Assembly (NCBI GenBank): GCA_019454675.1
Contig: JACFNV010000011.1
Coordinates: 7,607-43,204, forward strand
Direction of reading: 5' to 3'
Source of the DNA: Gammaproteobacteria bacterium
GTDB taxonomy: Bacteria; Pseudomonadota; Gammaproteobacteria; Steroidobacterales; GCA-2729495
Length of the DNA: 35,598 nt
Shown: one piece after another, positions 6,699 to 14,752 of the stretch
How the letters are laid out: each line of letters opens with the position of its first letter
Position numbering within the stretch: position 1 is the first letter of the stretch
Translations under genes and position numbers: made by a program
Notes under the pieces: generated by a model
Told to the model about the DNA's origin: nothing
What the model saw: the letters and a program-made list of their open reading frames with translations, nothing else
Database searches by the model: none

Positions 6699-7717
6699 TC
6701 GCGGCTCATCAGTGCCGCCACCGCATCGCCCGGTGCCACGCCCTCGTAGAGGATGCTGTAGACCTGCTCGCAGATGGGCATGTCGACGCCGAGCCTGCGC
6801 GCCACCTCGTGGACCGCGCGGGCGGCAAACACGCCCTCGCAGACAAAGCCGATCTCGCGTGCGGCGGCGGCGGCATCCAGCCCGCTGGCGATCAAAAGGC
6901 CCACGCGCCGGTTGCGCGACTGGTCGTCGGTGCAGGTCAGCACCAGGTCGCCCATGCCGGAAAGCCCCATGAAGGTCTCGGCACGCGCGCCCAGGGCGAC
7001 GCCGAGCCGGCTCATCTCCGCCAGGCCGCGGTTGATCAGCGCCATGCGCGCATTGGCGCCGAACTTCAGGCCATCGGAAATGCCCGCGCCGATGGCGATG
7101 ATGTTCTTCACGGCACCACCCACCTCGACGCCGGTCATGTCGGTGGAGGTGTAGGCGCGAAAGCGCCGGTCGGAGATGCGCAGCGCCAGCTCCTCGGCGA
7201 AGCGCGCGTCGGTGGCGGCGACGGTGAGCGCCGTCGGCAACCCGGCCGCCACCTCGCTCGCGAAGGTCGGCCCCGACAGCACGGCCAGCGGCACGCCTGC
7301 GCCCAGCAGCTCGCCGGCCACCACGTGCGGCAGCTTGCCGGTGGCCTGTTCGAAGCCCTTGCTGGCCCAGGCGATGCGGCTGCCGGGCCCGAGGTGCGGC
7401 GCCACGGCGGCGATGGTGTCGCGGAAGGCCTGGCTGGGCACGCAGACCAGCAGGTCGCGGTGGCCGCGCACCACCCGCTCCAGCTCGGGCTCGAGCATCA
7501 GCTCGCGGGGAAAGCGCGCGGAGGGCAGGTAACGCTGGTTGATGCGGGCGGCATTCATCTCCAGCAGCGCCGCGCGATCGCGCCCCCAGAGCGTGGTGGC
7601 GCCGCCGCCGGCCCTGGCGAGCTGGATGGCGAGCGCGGTGCCCCATGAACCGGCACCGAGGACGGCGATGGAGCCGTCCGGGGGCGGGCGGTCCATGCCT
7701 GCGCCCGCCTCAGGCAT
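6683..7717 (-). CDS. gpsA: Glycerol-3-phosphate dehydrogenase [NAD(P)+]
   Basis: Reduces dihydroxyacetone phosphate to sn-glycerol-3-phosphate, the phospholipid backbone precursor, in the cytosol. The 344-residue product has the Rossmann motif IAVLGAGSWGTALA near the N-terminus, VCVPSQAFR, the SKGFE loop (WASKGFEQATGKLP), the SGPTFASEVAAGLPTA signature, EVGGAVKNIIAIGAGISDGL with the catalytic lysine, and GLSGMGDLVLTCT with SRNRRVG. The ATG at 7717 overlaps the secB stop (ATGCCTGA), which suggests translational coupling. A second ATG at 7696 would start the protein closer to the Rossmann strand and cannot be excluded. It is the last gene of rhodanese-grxC-secB-gpsA, as in E. coli, where cysE and trmL follow. 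Confidence 0.96.
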   Translation of the reverse strand: MPEAGAGMDRPPPDGSIAVLGAGSWGTALAIQLARAGGGATTLWGRDRAALLEMNAARINQRYLPSARFPRELMLEPELERVVRGHRDLLVCVPSQAFRDTIAAVAPHLGPGSRIAWASKGFEQATGKLPHVVAGELLGAGVPLAVLSGPTFASEVAAGLPTALTVAATDARFAEELALRISDRRFRAYTSTDMTGVEVGGAVKNIIAIGAGISDGLKFGANARMALINRGLAEMSRLGVALGARAETFMGLSGMGDLVLTCTDDQSRNRRVGLLIASGLDAAAAAREIGFVCEGVFAARAVHEVARRLGVDMPICEQVYSILYEGVAPGDAVAALMSRDLRPE

Positions 7718-8186
7718 GGCCGGCAGGCACGCTGGCCGCCAGCTGGCTGGCGGCGAAATGGGCCTGGAAGTCGATGGGCTGCAGGAGCAGCGCCGGGAAG
7801 CCGCCGCGGCTCACCAGCGAGGCGATCAGCTCGCGCGCATAGGGGTAGAGCATTTCCGGCGCCCGTGTCCGCAGCAGCATGGTGGCCTCGTCGCTGGAGT
7901 GCCCGCGCACCGCGAACAGGCCGCCATGCTTGAGCTCGACGATGAACAGGCTTTTCTCGCCCGATCGTGCATGCACGGTGATGTCGAGCGAGACCTCGAA
8001 GAGCTCCTGCTCGACCTGGCGGAAGCTGCTTTCGACGCCGAGCTTGAGCTCGGGGCGTTCCTGCTGCCCGAACAGCACAGCGGGTGCATGCGGGGATTCA
8101 AAGGAGGCGTCGCGGAGGAAGATCATCCGCAGCTCGAAGGCCGGTGCCGAGGCTTGGCCATTGCCGGCGGCTGTCTCGATCGTCAT
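7710..8186 (-). CDS. secB: Protein-export chaperone SecB
   Basis: Tetrameric cytosolic chaperone that holds unfolded preproteins and hands them to SecA. The 158 residues match the family: FELRMIFLRDASFESPHAP at 17-35, KLGVESSFRQ, VSLDITVHAR, LFIVELKHGGLFAV, and the conserved C-terminal RAPEMLYPYARELIASLVSRGGFPALLLQPIDF (in parts). It starts at an ATG with GGAAGGA about 8 bases upstream. It is 23 bases downstream of grxC and overlaps gpsA. The SecB-type export route implies a proteobacterial outer-membrane organism. Confidence 0.97.
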   Translation of the reverse strand: MTIETAAGNGQASAPAFELRMIFLRDASFESPHAPAVLFGQQERPELKLGVESSFRQVEQELFEVSLDITVHARSGEKSLFIVELKHGGLFAVRGHSSDEATMLLRTRAPEMLYPYARELIASLVSRGGFPALLLQPIDFQAHFAASQLAASVPAGHA

Positions 8187-8209
8187 GCCTGGCTTCCTTC
8201 CCTTTGCCC

Positions 8210-8476
8210 TCAGCGCGGGCCCAGCAGCGGATCGAGCTGCCCGCTGCGCTCCAGTGCGTCGAGATCGTCGTAGCCGCCGATGTGGCGGTCGTTGATGAAG
8301 ATCTGCGGGACGGTGCGCCGGCCGCTGCGCGCAGCCATCTCCTGGCGCAGGGCGGGGTTGCCCGCAACGTTGATTTCCTCGTAGGTCACGCCTTTTTCCT
8401 GCAGCAGATCCCTGGCGGCATGGCAGTAGGGACAGGTGGGGGTGGCGTACATCACCACCTTGGGCGCCTTGCTCAT
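8210..8476 (-). CDS. grxC: Glutaredoxin 3
   Basis: An 88-residue glutaredoxin that uses glutathione to reduce disulfides and glutathionylated proteins in the cytosol. The active-site dithiol is CPYC in YATPTCPYCHAARDLL (residues about 10-25). The glutathione-binding TVPQIFIND (cis-Pro) and GGYDDLDAL motifs follow. Its length and the position between a YibN-type rhodanese and secB match E. coli grxC exactly. The ATG at 8476 is 9 bases after the rhodanese stop. Confidence 0.96.
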   Translation of the reverse strand: MSKAPKVVMYATPTCPYCHAARDLLQEKGVTYEEINVAGNPALRQEMAARSGRRTVPQIFINDRHIGGYDDLDALERSGQLDPLLGPR

Positions 8477-8485
8477 GGCCGGCCC

Positions 8486-8917
8486 TCAGGCGCCCTTGCG
8501 CGAGGCGATCACGGGCAGGTTGTCGCGCCGCCAGGCCGCCAGGCCGCCCTCGAGCGACCAGCTGTTCTCGTAGCCCGCCTTGCGCAGGCCGTCGACCAGG
8601 CGCGTGCTTTGCGTGCCGCTGTCGCAGACCAGGATCACCGCGCGCTTTTTCTTCAGTTGCGAATCGGCCTTGGCGACCAGCTCGCTGCCCTCGAGATGGA
8701 TGGCATCGACGATGTGCCCATCGTCGAAGCTGGCCTTTTGGCGCACGTCGACCACGGTTGCCCCCTGGTTGATCAGCATCACCGCCCTGGCCGGCGCCAC
8801 GCTCCGCCCCGAGCGCCCGCGCATCTGCAGTTCGATGAAGACCGCCGTGGCCAATGCCATGGCGGTGATGCCCACGAGGATGGGGTGGTTGGCGCTGAAT
8901 TCGATGAATCGGACCAT
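8486..8917 (-). CDS. Membrane-anchored rhodanese-like protein (YibN type)
   Basis: A 143-residue protein, the same length as E. coli YibN. An N-terminal membrane segment (NHPILVGITAMALATAVFIEL, about 9-29) is followed by a single rhodanese domain: AVMLINQGATVVDVR, DGHIVDAIHLEG, and the active-site loop VCDSGTQS carrying the catalytic cysteine. Rhodaneses transfer sulfane sulfur; the YibN substrate is not known to me. It is the first gene of the operon with grxC, secB and gpsA and is preceded by a strong TATAAT. Confidence 0.9.
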   Translation of the reverse strand: MVRFIEFSANHPILVGITAMALATAVFIELQMRGRSGRSVAPARAVMLINQGATVVDVRQKASFDDGHIVDAIHLEGSELVAKADSQLKKKRAVILVCDSGTQSTRLVDGLRKAGYENSWSLEGGLAAWRRDNLPVIASRKGA

Positions 8918-8946
8918 GGCTGCAGGGCTTCTCCGGATGGCGGCGG

Positions 8947-8952
8947 ATTATA
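8947..8952 (-). promoter_or_regulatory. Consensus -10 box for the rhodanese-grxC-secB-gpsA operon
   Basis: A perfect TATAAT on the minus strand, 30 bases upstream of the rhodanese ATG. A weak -35-like CCGACA lies 19 bases further upstream. It is the best -10 match in the window. Confidence 0.6.
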
Positions 8953-9040
8953 CCTGCTCGCCATGGCCCGCTGTCGGCTCCGGCGCCGGCTGTGCCAGAA
9001 TCGCGCGGTCTCCGGCCCCGGACCCGTGGTTGCGCGCTTC

Positions 9041-10210
9041 ATGATGGCATTGAACAGATGGCAGGCCGCCGGCGGCGGGCCCTGGGCCCCGCTGCTGGCG
9101 CTGGTCCTGCTGATGCTGTCGGGCAGCGCGCCAGCAGCCGGGAAGACCGACACCGCGCGCGAGCTCGATGCGATCCAGAAGCGCATCCGCAGCCTCGAGA
9201 CCGATATCTCCAGGGCCGCGGCCGCCAGGCCCACCGCCGGCAAGGCGCTGCAGGAGGCCGAGCAGATGGAGGCGCAGGCGCGCAAGGCGCTGGAGGATAT
9301 CCGTCGTCAGGTGGCCGAGGGGCGCCAGCGCGAGCGCGCACTGCGCGCCACGATGGCGCGTGCCGAGGCGGAGCTTGCCGCGCATCGCGCCACGCTGGCG
9401 GCGCAGCTGCAGCTGGCCTGGCGCAGCGGGCGCGAGGAATGGCTGCGCGTGGCGCTCAGCCAGCAGGACCCGGCGGCGCTGTCGCGGCGCATGGTCCATT
9501 ACCGCTACTTCACCCGCCAGCGCCAGGGCCTGTTGCAGGAGGTCGAGCAGGAGCTCGGGCGCCTGGCGGAGGCTGCCAGCCAGCTCGAGCTGCAGCTTGC
9601 CGAGCTTGCCGGGCTGGATGAGCGCCAGGCCGGGCGCGTGCGCGAGCTGGCGGCGGCGCGCCAGGTGCGCGCCCGGTCGCTGCAGACGCTCGACCGCAGC
9701 CTGGGCGACCAGCAGGCCAGGCTCGCCAAGCTGCGCAAGGATGCCAAGACACTCGGCAACCTCATGGCCAGGCTCGAGCGCGAAAGCCGCGCCAGCAGCG
9801 CGCGCAAGGCCCCGCCCGTATCCGCCCCGGCGCTGCAGGTGAAGGACCTGCCGCTGCGCGGGCGTGCGCTGACGCGCTTCGGCCAGCCGCGCGCCGATGG
9901 CCTGCTGCGCTGGGACGGCATGCTGCTCGAGGCGCCCGCCGGCGCCGAGGTGCGGGCGGTGCGCGGCGGGCGGGTGGCCTATGCGGACTGGCTGCCCGGC
10001 ATGGGCTTGCTGATGGTCGTCGACCACGGCAAGGGCCTCATGAGCCTCTACGGCCACAACGAACACCTGCTCAAGTCGGTGGGCGAGACGGTGGCGCAAG
10101 GGGAGGTGATCTCGCGGGTGGGCGACAGCGGCGGCGCCAGCCAGCCCGGGCTTTACTTCGAGGTGCGCCGCAACGGCAAGCCGGTGGACCCGGGCGGCTG
10201 GGTGCGCTGA
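9041..10210 (+). CDS. envC: Murein hydrolase activator EnvC
   Basis: A periplasmic factor that activates the AmiA/AmiB amidases at the septum, with FtsEX in E. coli. The 389 residues comprise a signal peptide (APLLALVLLMLSGSAPAAG, about 15-33), a long coiled coil (about 38-250; ARELDAIQKRIRSLETDIS through LAKLRKDAKTLGNLMARLE) and a C-terminal M23/LytM domain. The LytM zinc ligands are absent, as in EnvC: RWDGMLLEAP replaces the HxxxD motif and LYFEVRR replaces HxH, while MSLYGHN and GDSGGASQPGLYFE are conserved. This fits an activator rather than an enzyme. The start is uncertain: ATG 9041, ATG 9044 or GTG 9026, none with a good ribosome site. It is divergent from YibN as in E. coli, but the usual upstream gpmM is missing. 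Confidence 0.93.
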   Translation: MMALNRWQAAGGGPWAPLLALVLLMLSGSAPAAGKTDTARELDAIQKRIRSLETDISRAAAARPTAGKALQEAEQMEAQARKALEDIRRQVAEGRQRERALRATMARAEAELAAHRATLAAQLQLAWRSGREEWLRVALSQQDPAALSRRMVHYRYFTRQRQGLLQEVEQELGRLAEAASQLELQLAELAGLDERQAGRVRELAAARQVRARSLQTLDRSLGDQQARLAKLRKDAKTLGNLMARLERESRASSARKAPPVSAPALQVKDLPLRGRALTRFGQPRADGLLRWDGMLLEAPAGAEVRAVRGGRVAYADWLPGMGLLMVVDHGKGLMSLYGHNEHLLKSVGETVAQGEVISRVGDSGGASQPGLYFEVRRNGKPVDPGGWVR

Positions 10211-10288
10211 GGCGCAGGGCACGGGCCCGCTGCGGCCCCTGTGTTATCGTCGCTTGCCTCCTCGTCGCCACGGGAGCGACCCTTGCCC

Positions 10289-11503
10289 ATGACCGGCAAA
10301 GCCCGCAGCACCTTCATCGCCTGCCTCGGCATGGGCTTCGGGCTGCTCCTCTCCGGCGCTGCCGCCGCCGGGCCCGAGGCCGAGGCGCTGCCCTGGGACG
10401 AGGTGCGCCTGTTCACCGAGGTGCTCGAGCGCGTCAAGGCCAACTATGTCGAGCCGGTGGATGACCGGCAGCTGTTCGCGGCCGCGCTGCGCGGCATGCT
10501 CGGTGGTCTCGATCCCTACTCGCAGTTCCTCGATGCCGAGGACTATGCCGGGCTGCTCATCAGCAGCAGCGGCCACTATTCGGGCGTCGGCCTCGAGCTC
10601 AGCATGCGCGATGGCAGGGTGCTGGTGGTCTCGCCCATCGAGGGCACGCCGGCCGCGCGCGCGGGCATCAGGAGCGGGGACCTCATCCTCGGCGTGGATG
10701 GCCTGGCGGTGGAGCCCGGCAACGTACAGGAGGCCGTTGCCCGCCTGCGCGGGGCTGCCGGCTCCCGCGTGCAGCTGAAGATCGCGCGCGCGGGAGAGCC
10801 CGCGACGCTCGACTTCGAGCTGGTGCGCAGCGACGTGCAGCTGCACAGCGTACGGGCGCGGCTGCTGGAGCCGGGCCTCGGCTATTTGCGCATCAGCCAG
10901 TTCAGCGAGAGCACCGCCGGCGAGTTGCGCGAGGCGCTGGCCTCGCTGGGCAACGGGGCCGGCACGCTGCACGGCCTGGTGCTCGACCTGCGCAACAACC
11001 CGGGCGGGATGCTGGGCGCGGCGGTCGAGGTCAGCGACAGCTTCCTCGATGGCGGCATCATCGTCACCGCCAGCGGGCAGGGCCGCGATGCCAGCTTCCG
11101 CCACGAGGCAAGTGCGGGGGACCTGCTCGCCGGTGCGCCGATCGTCGTCATGGTCAACGAAGGCTCGGCCTCGGCTGCCGAGATCGTCGCCGGTGCGCTC
11201 AGGGACAACGACCGCGCGCTGCTCGTCGGCAGCCGCACCTTCGGCAAGGGCTCGGTGCAGACGCTGATCCGGCTGTCCAGCGGCGAGGCCATCAAGCTCA
11301 CCACCTCGCGCTACTTCAGGCCCTCGGGCGCCTCCATCCACGGCGCGGGCATCGTGCCCGACGTGGTGCTCGAGGATGCCGGGGTGCCGGCGCTTGCGCC
11401 GCTGGCGGATCCCGCGCTCGAGCGGGCGCTGCAGCTGCTCAAGCAGGGCCTGTCGCCCGCCGTACAGCCCACGCTGGCCGGGCACGACCCGTCCCGGCGC
11501 TGA
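10289..11503 (+). CDS. ctpA: S41 family carboxy-terminal processing peptidase
   Basis: An exported serine protease, 404 residues. It has a signal peptide (STFIACLGMGFGLLLSGAAAAG, about 7-28 in all), the LDPYSQFL motif at 74-81, a PDZ domain about 97-180 (SGVGLELSMRDGRVLVVSPIEGT in part), YLRISQF at 199-205, LVLDLRNNPGG at 230-240, the catalytic Ser295 in NEGSASAAEIV and Lys320 in RTFGKGSVQT. CtpA-type enzymes trim C-termini of periplasmic proteins, including cell-wall hydrolases, which fits its place 78 bases behind envC. The ATG at 10289 is used; a TTG at 10283 has GGGAG at a better 6-base spacing and may be the true start. Confidence 0.93.
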   Translation: MTGKARSTFIACLGMGFGLLLSGAAAAGPEAEALPWDEVRLFTEVLERVKANYVEPVDDRQLFAAALRGMLGGLDPYSQFLDAEDYAGLLISSSGHYSGVGLELSMRDGRVLVVSPIEGTPAARAGIRSGDLILGVDGLAVEPGNVQEAVARLRGAAGSRVQLKIARAGEPATLDFELVRSDVQLHSVRARLLEPGLGYLRISQFSESTAGELREALASLGNGAGTLHGLVLDLRNNPGGMLGAAVEVSDSFLDGGIIVTASGQGRDASFRHEASAGDLLAGAPIVVMVNEGSASAAEIVAGALRDNDRALLVGSRTFGKGSVQTLIRLSSGEAIKLTTSRYFRPSGASIHGAGIVPDVVLEDAGVPALAPLADPALERALQLLKQGLSPAVQPTLAGHDPSRR

Positions 11504-11509
11504 GCCGGG
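11493..11509 (+). terminator. Hairpin with the ctpA stop codon in its loop
   Basis: CCCGGC, loop GCTGA, then GCCGGG. The ctpA TGA (11501-11503) lies in the loop. No T-tract follows. The adjacent CTGAG (11500-11504) and CTCAG (11521-11525) also bring the two convergent stop codons together in an alternative pairing. Confidence 0.45.
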
Positions 11510-11521
11510 AGCGCGATTGCC

Positions 11522-11944
11522 TCAGGCGGGCCAGGCGGCGCGGATGCGGGCGGCCTGTGCCTCGAGCACGGCCATCTCCGCCATGTGGCGGGCATGGCCC
11601 TGCAGTGCCACGCCGGCATGGCGCGGGATGACGTGCAGGTGGAAGTGGAACACGGTCTGCCCGCCCGCCGCGCCGTTGAACTGCATCAGCGTCACGCCAT
11701 CGGCGCTGAAGGCGGCACGCACCGCATGCGCGGCCTGCTGGCCGGTGCGCATCACCGCCGCGGCCATGGCAGGCTCGAGGTCGAAGATATCCTGCGCCGG
11801 GGTGCGCGGCAGGACCAGGACATGGCCCGGCGCCTGCGGCATCGCATCCATGATGACCAGTGTTTCGTTGTCCTCGTGCACGCGGCAGGCGGGGATCTCG
11901 CCGCGGAGGATCTTCGCGAAGATGTTGTTGGGATCGTAGGCCAT
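11522..11944 (-). CDS. HIT family protein (HINT branch)
   Basis: A 140-residue histidine-triad nucleotide-binding protein; HINT enzymes hydrolyse nucleoside phosphoramidates and AMP-lysine-type adducts. It begins with the typical NIFAKILRGEIPACRVHED at 7-25, continues with LVIMDAMPQAPGHVLVLPR, and ends with the triad QTVFHFHLHVIPR (His-x-His-x-His) near residues 107-119. The C-terminus is longer than E. coli HinT and ends in an Ala-rich helix. The ATG at 11944 fits the family start; there is no Shine-Dalgarno. A promoter predicted at 11952-11980 would begin transcription at or next to this ATG. Further in-frame ATGs upstream (11956, 11980) lie within that promoter. Confidence 0.92.
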   Translation of the reverse strand: MAYDPNNIFAKILRGEIPACRVHEDNETLVIMDAMPQAPGHVLVLPRTPAQDIFDLEPAMAAAVMRTGQQAAHAVRAAFSADGVTLMQFNGAAGGQTVFHFHLHVIPRHAGVALQGHARHMAEMAVLEAQAARIRAAWPA

Positions 11945-11951
11945 GGCAGCT

Positions 11952-11980
11952 AGCATAGGTTTGGCCGGCGGGGTCGACAA
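11952..11980 (-). promoter_or_regulatory. Sigma70-type promoter for the HIT gene
   Basis: On the minus strand a -35 TTGTCG (11980-11975) and a -10 TATGCT (11957-11952) are separated by exactly 17 bases. The start of transcription would fall near 11945, directly before the ATG at 11944, so the mRNA would be leaderless or nearly so. Confidence 0.55.
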
Positions 11981-12000
11981 GCGCCGGGGAGGAGAGCGAG

Positions 12001-12414
12001 ATGAGCGAGCCGCGCGGGCGACCCGATGCCAACCAGTGCTTCGTGTGCGGGCCCGACAACCCCATCGGCCTGCGCCTGCCGTTCCGCATGGAGGGTGATG
12101 CCTGCCGCAGCGAGTTCACGCCCTGCGCCGCGCATGTCGGCTACGACGACCTGGTCCACGGCGGCATCATCTACAGCGTGCTGGATGACGTGATGGCCAA
12201 CTGGCTGTTCCTGCAGGGCATCCGCGGGCATACCGCGCGCTGCGAGGTGCGCTACCGCGAGCCCATGCGGCTGGGCGGGCAGCTGTTGCTCGAGGGCCGG
12301 CTCCTGCGCCGCAAGGGCCGGCTGGCCGTGCTGCATGGCACGGCCCGGCGAGCCAGCGATGACGCGCTGGTCGCCGAGGCCGAGGGCACTTTCATGATCG
12401 TGGACGGGGGCTGA
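12001..12414 (+). CDS. PaaI-type hotdog-fold thioesterase
   Basis: A 137-residue single-domain hotdog protein expected to hydrolyse acyl-CoA thioesters in the cytosol. The N-terminal CFVCGPDNPIGLRL (13-26) is common in this subgroup. The active-site helix region is HVGYDDLVHGGIIYSVLDDVMANW (in parts, about 45-68), with the HGG turn and the acidic residue of LDD placed as in PaaI. A strong GGGGAGGAGAG lies just upstream of the ATG. The natural substrate cannot be told. It is divergent from the HIT gene by 56 bases and convergent with the DUF1330 gene. Confidence 0.85.
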   Translation: MSEPRGRPDANQCFVCGPDNPIGLRLPFRMEGDACRSEFTPCAAHVGYDDLVHGGIIYSVLDDVMANWLFLQGIRGHTARCEVRYREPMRLGGQLLLEGRLLRRKGRLAVLHGTARRASDDALVAEAEGTFMIVDGG

Positions 12415-12421
12415 AGCCCCC
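12406..12421. terminator. GGGGGC-TGAA-GCCCCC hairpin at convergent ends
   Basis: A perfect 6-bp G/C stem closed by the tetraloop TGAA, with the thioesterase stop codon (TGA, 12412-12414) in the loop. It lies between the convergent thioesterase and DUF1330 genes. There is no T-tract. Confidence 0.5.
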
Positions 12422-12429
12422 CGCCCGCC

Positions 12430-12741
12430 TTACTGCATGGCGGGAGGCGGGGCCTCGAAGATGGCGATGTCGTAGATGCCGGTGCCCGCGCGCAGCGGCT
12501 TGATCGACTTCTGGTACTCGTCGCCCTTCACGAAGCCGGTGAGCTGCTCCATCGTCGGGAACTCGAGGATGACCACCGACTTGTCGGTGAGTCCGCTGCC
12601 CTCGAGGATCTCGGCGGCCTTGCCGCGGACGATGTAGCGCCCGCCGTGGCTCCTGGCGAGCAGCGCGGACTTCTGCGCGTATTCCTTCAGCTCGGGGGTC
12701 ATCTTGGTGAACTGGACGACGGAAACGATGTAAGCGGGCAC
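12430..12741 (-). CDS. DUF1330 family protein
   Basis: A 103-residue ferredoxin-like (dimeric alpha-beta barrel) protein. It starts PAYIVSVVQFTKMTPELKEY and has the family features HGGRYIVRG at about 34-42, VVILEFPTMEQLTGF and a C-terminal YDIAIFE strand. No enzyme activity is established for most members. The GTG start at 12741 has GGGAG about 8 bases upstream. It is a single-gene unit with a TACAAT -10 candidate upstream. Confidence 0.85.
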   Translation of the reverse strand: MPAYIVSVVQFTKMTPELKEYAQKSALLARSHGGRYIVRGKAAEILEGSGLTDKSVVILEFPTMEQLTGFVKGDEYQKSIKPLRAGTGIYDIAIFEAPPPAMQ

Positions 12742-12777
12742 TGTGGCTCTCCCGGTGGGTTCAGGTGGAAAGCAGCC

Positions 12778-12783
12778 ATTGTA
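12778..12783 (-). promoter_or_regulatory. Candidate -10 box for the DUF1330 gene
   Basis: TACAAT on the minus strand, 36 bases before the GTG. The -35 position (TCGCGG at 17 bases) is poor. Confidence 0.4.
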
Positions 12784-12838
12784 GTTTTCCGCGGCCGCAG
12801 CCGCGAGCCGTGCCCACGACGCCGGCCGATGCGCCGCC

Positions 12839-14746
12839 TCAGTGGCGGGAGCGCAGCGCCGCGCGCCGCAGCAGCCAGCCTGCCAGTGCCAGCGCGGCGA
12901 GCCCCGCCAGCGGTCCCGGGCGCCAGCCCGCCGGCACCGCCAGCAGCTCGGTGCTGCCGGTGACGACGATGGGGATGGCAAGCAGGATGCCGACCAGCGC
13001 CTCGCCGGTGATGAGCCCTGCGGCGAACAGCGTGCCCGCACCGGCGCCGCCATCGGCGCGGCGCAGGCGCCGCTGCACCGCCCAGGCGATGAGCCCGCCG
13101 AGGAAGATCGGCGTATCCACCTCGAGCGGCAGGTAGATGCCCACCGCCACCGCCAGCACCGGTGCGCGGAAGGAGGCACCGCGCCGGCGCAGCCATTCGT
13201 CGACGAGGATGATGCCGACGCCGATGGCAGCCCCGGTGCCGACCAGCCCCCAGGGCAGGCCGCCATGGAACACGCCCTCGACCACCGAAGCCATCAGCGT
13301 TGCTTGCGGAGCAACCAGTGGCCTGGGATGCCCGGGCGTCGGCGTGCCGATGCCGTAGGCCTGCAGCAGCAGGTTGAGGACCGGCGCCATCACGAACACC
13401 GAGACCAGCACGCCCGCCGCCAGTGCCAGCTGCTGCTTCCACGGCGTGGCACCCACCAGCTGGCCGGTCTTGAGGTCCTGCAGCAGGTCGCCGCCCATTG
13501 AGGCCGCGCAGCACACCACCGCGCCGATCATGATGGCCGCCGCCGGTCCCTGCGCATTGTCATCGCCCAGCAGCACGAGCAGCAGCAGCGAGGCCACCAG
13601 CATGGTGGCCATGGTGACGCCCGAGACCGGGTTGTTGGAGGAACCGACCAGGCCCGCCATGTAGGCGGCCACCGAGGAGAACAGGAAGCCTGCCACCAGC
13701 ATGGTCACCGCCATCGCGGCAGCGATGCCGTGGTGGCCGACGATCTGGTGGTAGAGCAGGTGGATGGGCAGCACGCAGGCCACGATGCCCGCCAGCACCC
13801 AGGGCATGGGCAGGTCGCGCTCGCGCGGGTCGGGGGGGCGCGTCGCCGACTGGCGGAACTGCTCGAGCCCGCTTTTCACGCCCGAGAACAGCGAATGGCG
13901 GATCGCCACCAGCGCCCACAGCCCGCCCACCAGCATGGCGCCCACGCCGAGGTAGCGGATCTTCTGCGTCCAGATCAGGAAGGCGAGATCGGCGGCGCCG
14001 AGCCCCGCCGCGCTCTCGGCCAGCACTGGATCGCCGGGCAGGAACCAGATGGCGTAGGCCGGGATGGCGATGGCCCAGGAGAGCAGGCTGCCGATGAACA
14101 CCAGCGCCGCGATGTTGAGGCCGACGATGTAGCCGATGCCGAGCAGCGCCGGCGACAGGTTGGTGCCGAAGTAGACGATGCCGCGGCCGAGGAAGCCCGC
14201 TACCTGCGCGGTGCCCGCCCACAGTTGCAGCCCGGTTTCGGCGAACTTGGTGAGCGCGCCGAGCAGGCCCGCGCCCACCAGCGTGCGCAGCCCCTGCCCC
14301 GCGCGCTCGCCCACCCGCAGCACCTCGGCCACCGCGGTGCCCTCGGGGAACTTGAGGTCCTGCTCGATGATCAGCGCGCGGCGCAGCGGGATGGTGAGCA
14401 GCACGCCGAGCAGGCCGCCGATGCCGACGATGGCGGTCACCCAGAGGTAGGGGAACTCGTCCCAGATGCCGAGCAGCACCAGCGCCGGCAGCGTGAAGAT
14501 CGCCGCCGCGGCCAGCGCCTCGCCCGCCGAGCCCTGGGTCATCACCATGGTGTTCTCGCCGATGCCCGCATGCCCCAGCAGCCGCAGCACCCCCATCGAG
14601 ATCACCGCCGAGGGAATGCAGGCGGAGACCGTCATGCCGGCAAACAGCCCGAGATAGGCATTGGCCGCACCCAGCAGCACGGCGAGGATGCCGCCGAGGA
14701 CGAGCGCGCGCAGCGTCAGTTCGTGTTGGGCGTGGGCGCTGCTCAC
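12839..14746 (-). CDS. OPT family oligopeptide/metal-chelate transporter
   Basis: A polytopic inner-membrane protein of 635 residues, the usual size for bacterial OPT transporters, with about 15 hydrophobic segments. Recognisable features are TLRALVLGGILAVLLGAANAYLGLFAGMTV (in parts, 11-39), IPSAVISMGVLRLL, GENTMVMTQGSAGEALAAA, the KFPEGTAVAEVLRVGE loop (about 132-147), YIVGLNIAALVFIGSLLSW (in parts), the SSNNPVSGVT motif and the VDEWLRRRG cytoplasmic segment. OPT proteins are proton-coupled importers of short peptides or peptide-like metal chelates; the substrate is not predictable here. It begins 6 bases after the POT gene, so the two are very likely co-transcribed. Confidence 0.92.
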   Translation of the reverse strand: MSSAHAQHELTLRALVLGGILAVLLGAANAYLGLFAGMTVSACIPSAVISMGVLRLLGHAGIGENTMVMTQGSAGEALAAAAIFTLPALVLLGIWDEFPYLWVTAIVGIGGLLGVLLTIPLRRALIIEQDLKFPEGTAVAEVLRVGERAGQGLRTLVGAGLLGALTKFAETGLQLWAGTAQVAGFLGRGIVYFGTNLSPALLGIGYIVGLNIAALVFIGSLLSWAIAIPAYAIWFLPGDPVLAESAAGLGAADLAFLIWTQKIRYLGVGAMLVGGLWALVAIRHSLFSGVKSGLEQFRQSATRPPDPRERDLPMPWVLAGIVACVLPIHLLYHQIVGHHGIAAAMAVTMLVAGFLFSSVAAYMAGLVGSSNNPVSGVTMATMLVASLLLLVLLGDDNAQGPAAAIMIGAVVCCAASMGGDLLQDLKTGQLVGATPWKQQLALAAGVLVSVFVMAPVLNLLLQAYGIGTPTPGHPRPLVAPQATLMASVVEGVFHGGLPWGLVGTGAAIGVGIILVDEWLRRRGASFRAPVLAVAVGIYLPLEVDTPIFLGGLIAWAVQRRLRRADGGAGAGTLFAAGLITGEALVGILLAIPIVVTGSTELLAVPAGWRPGPLAGLAALALAGWLLRRAALRSRH

Positions 14747-14752
14747 CCGGGT

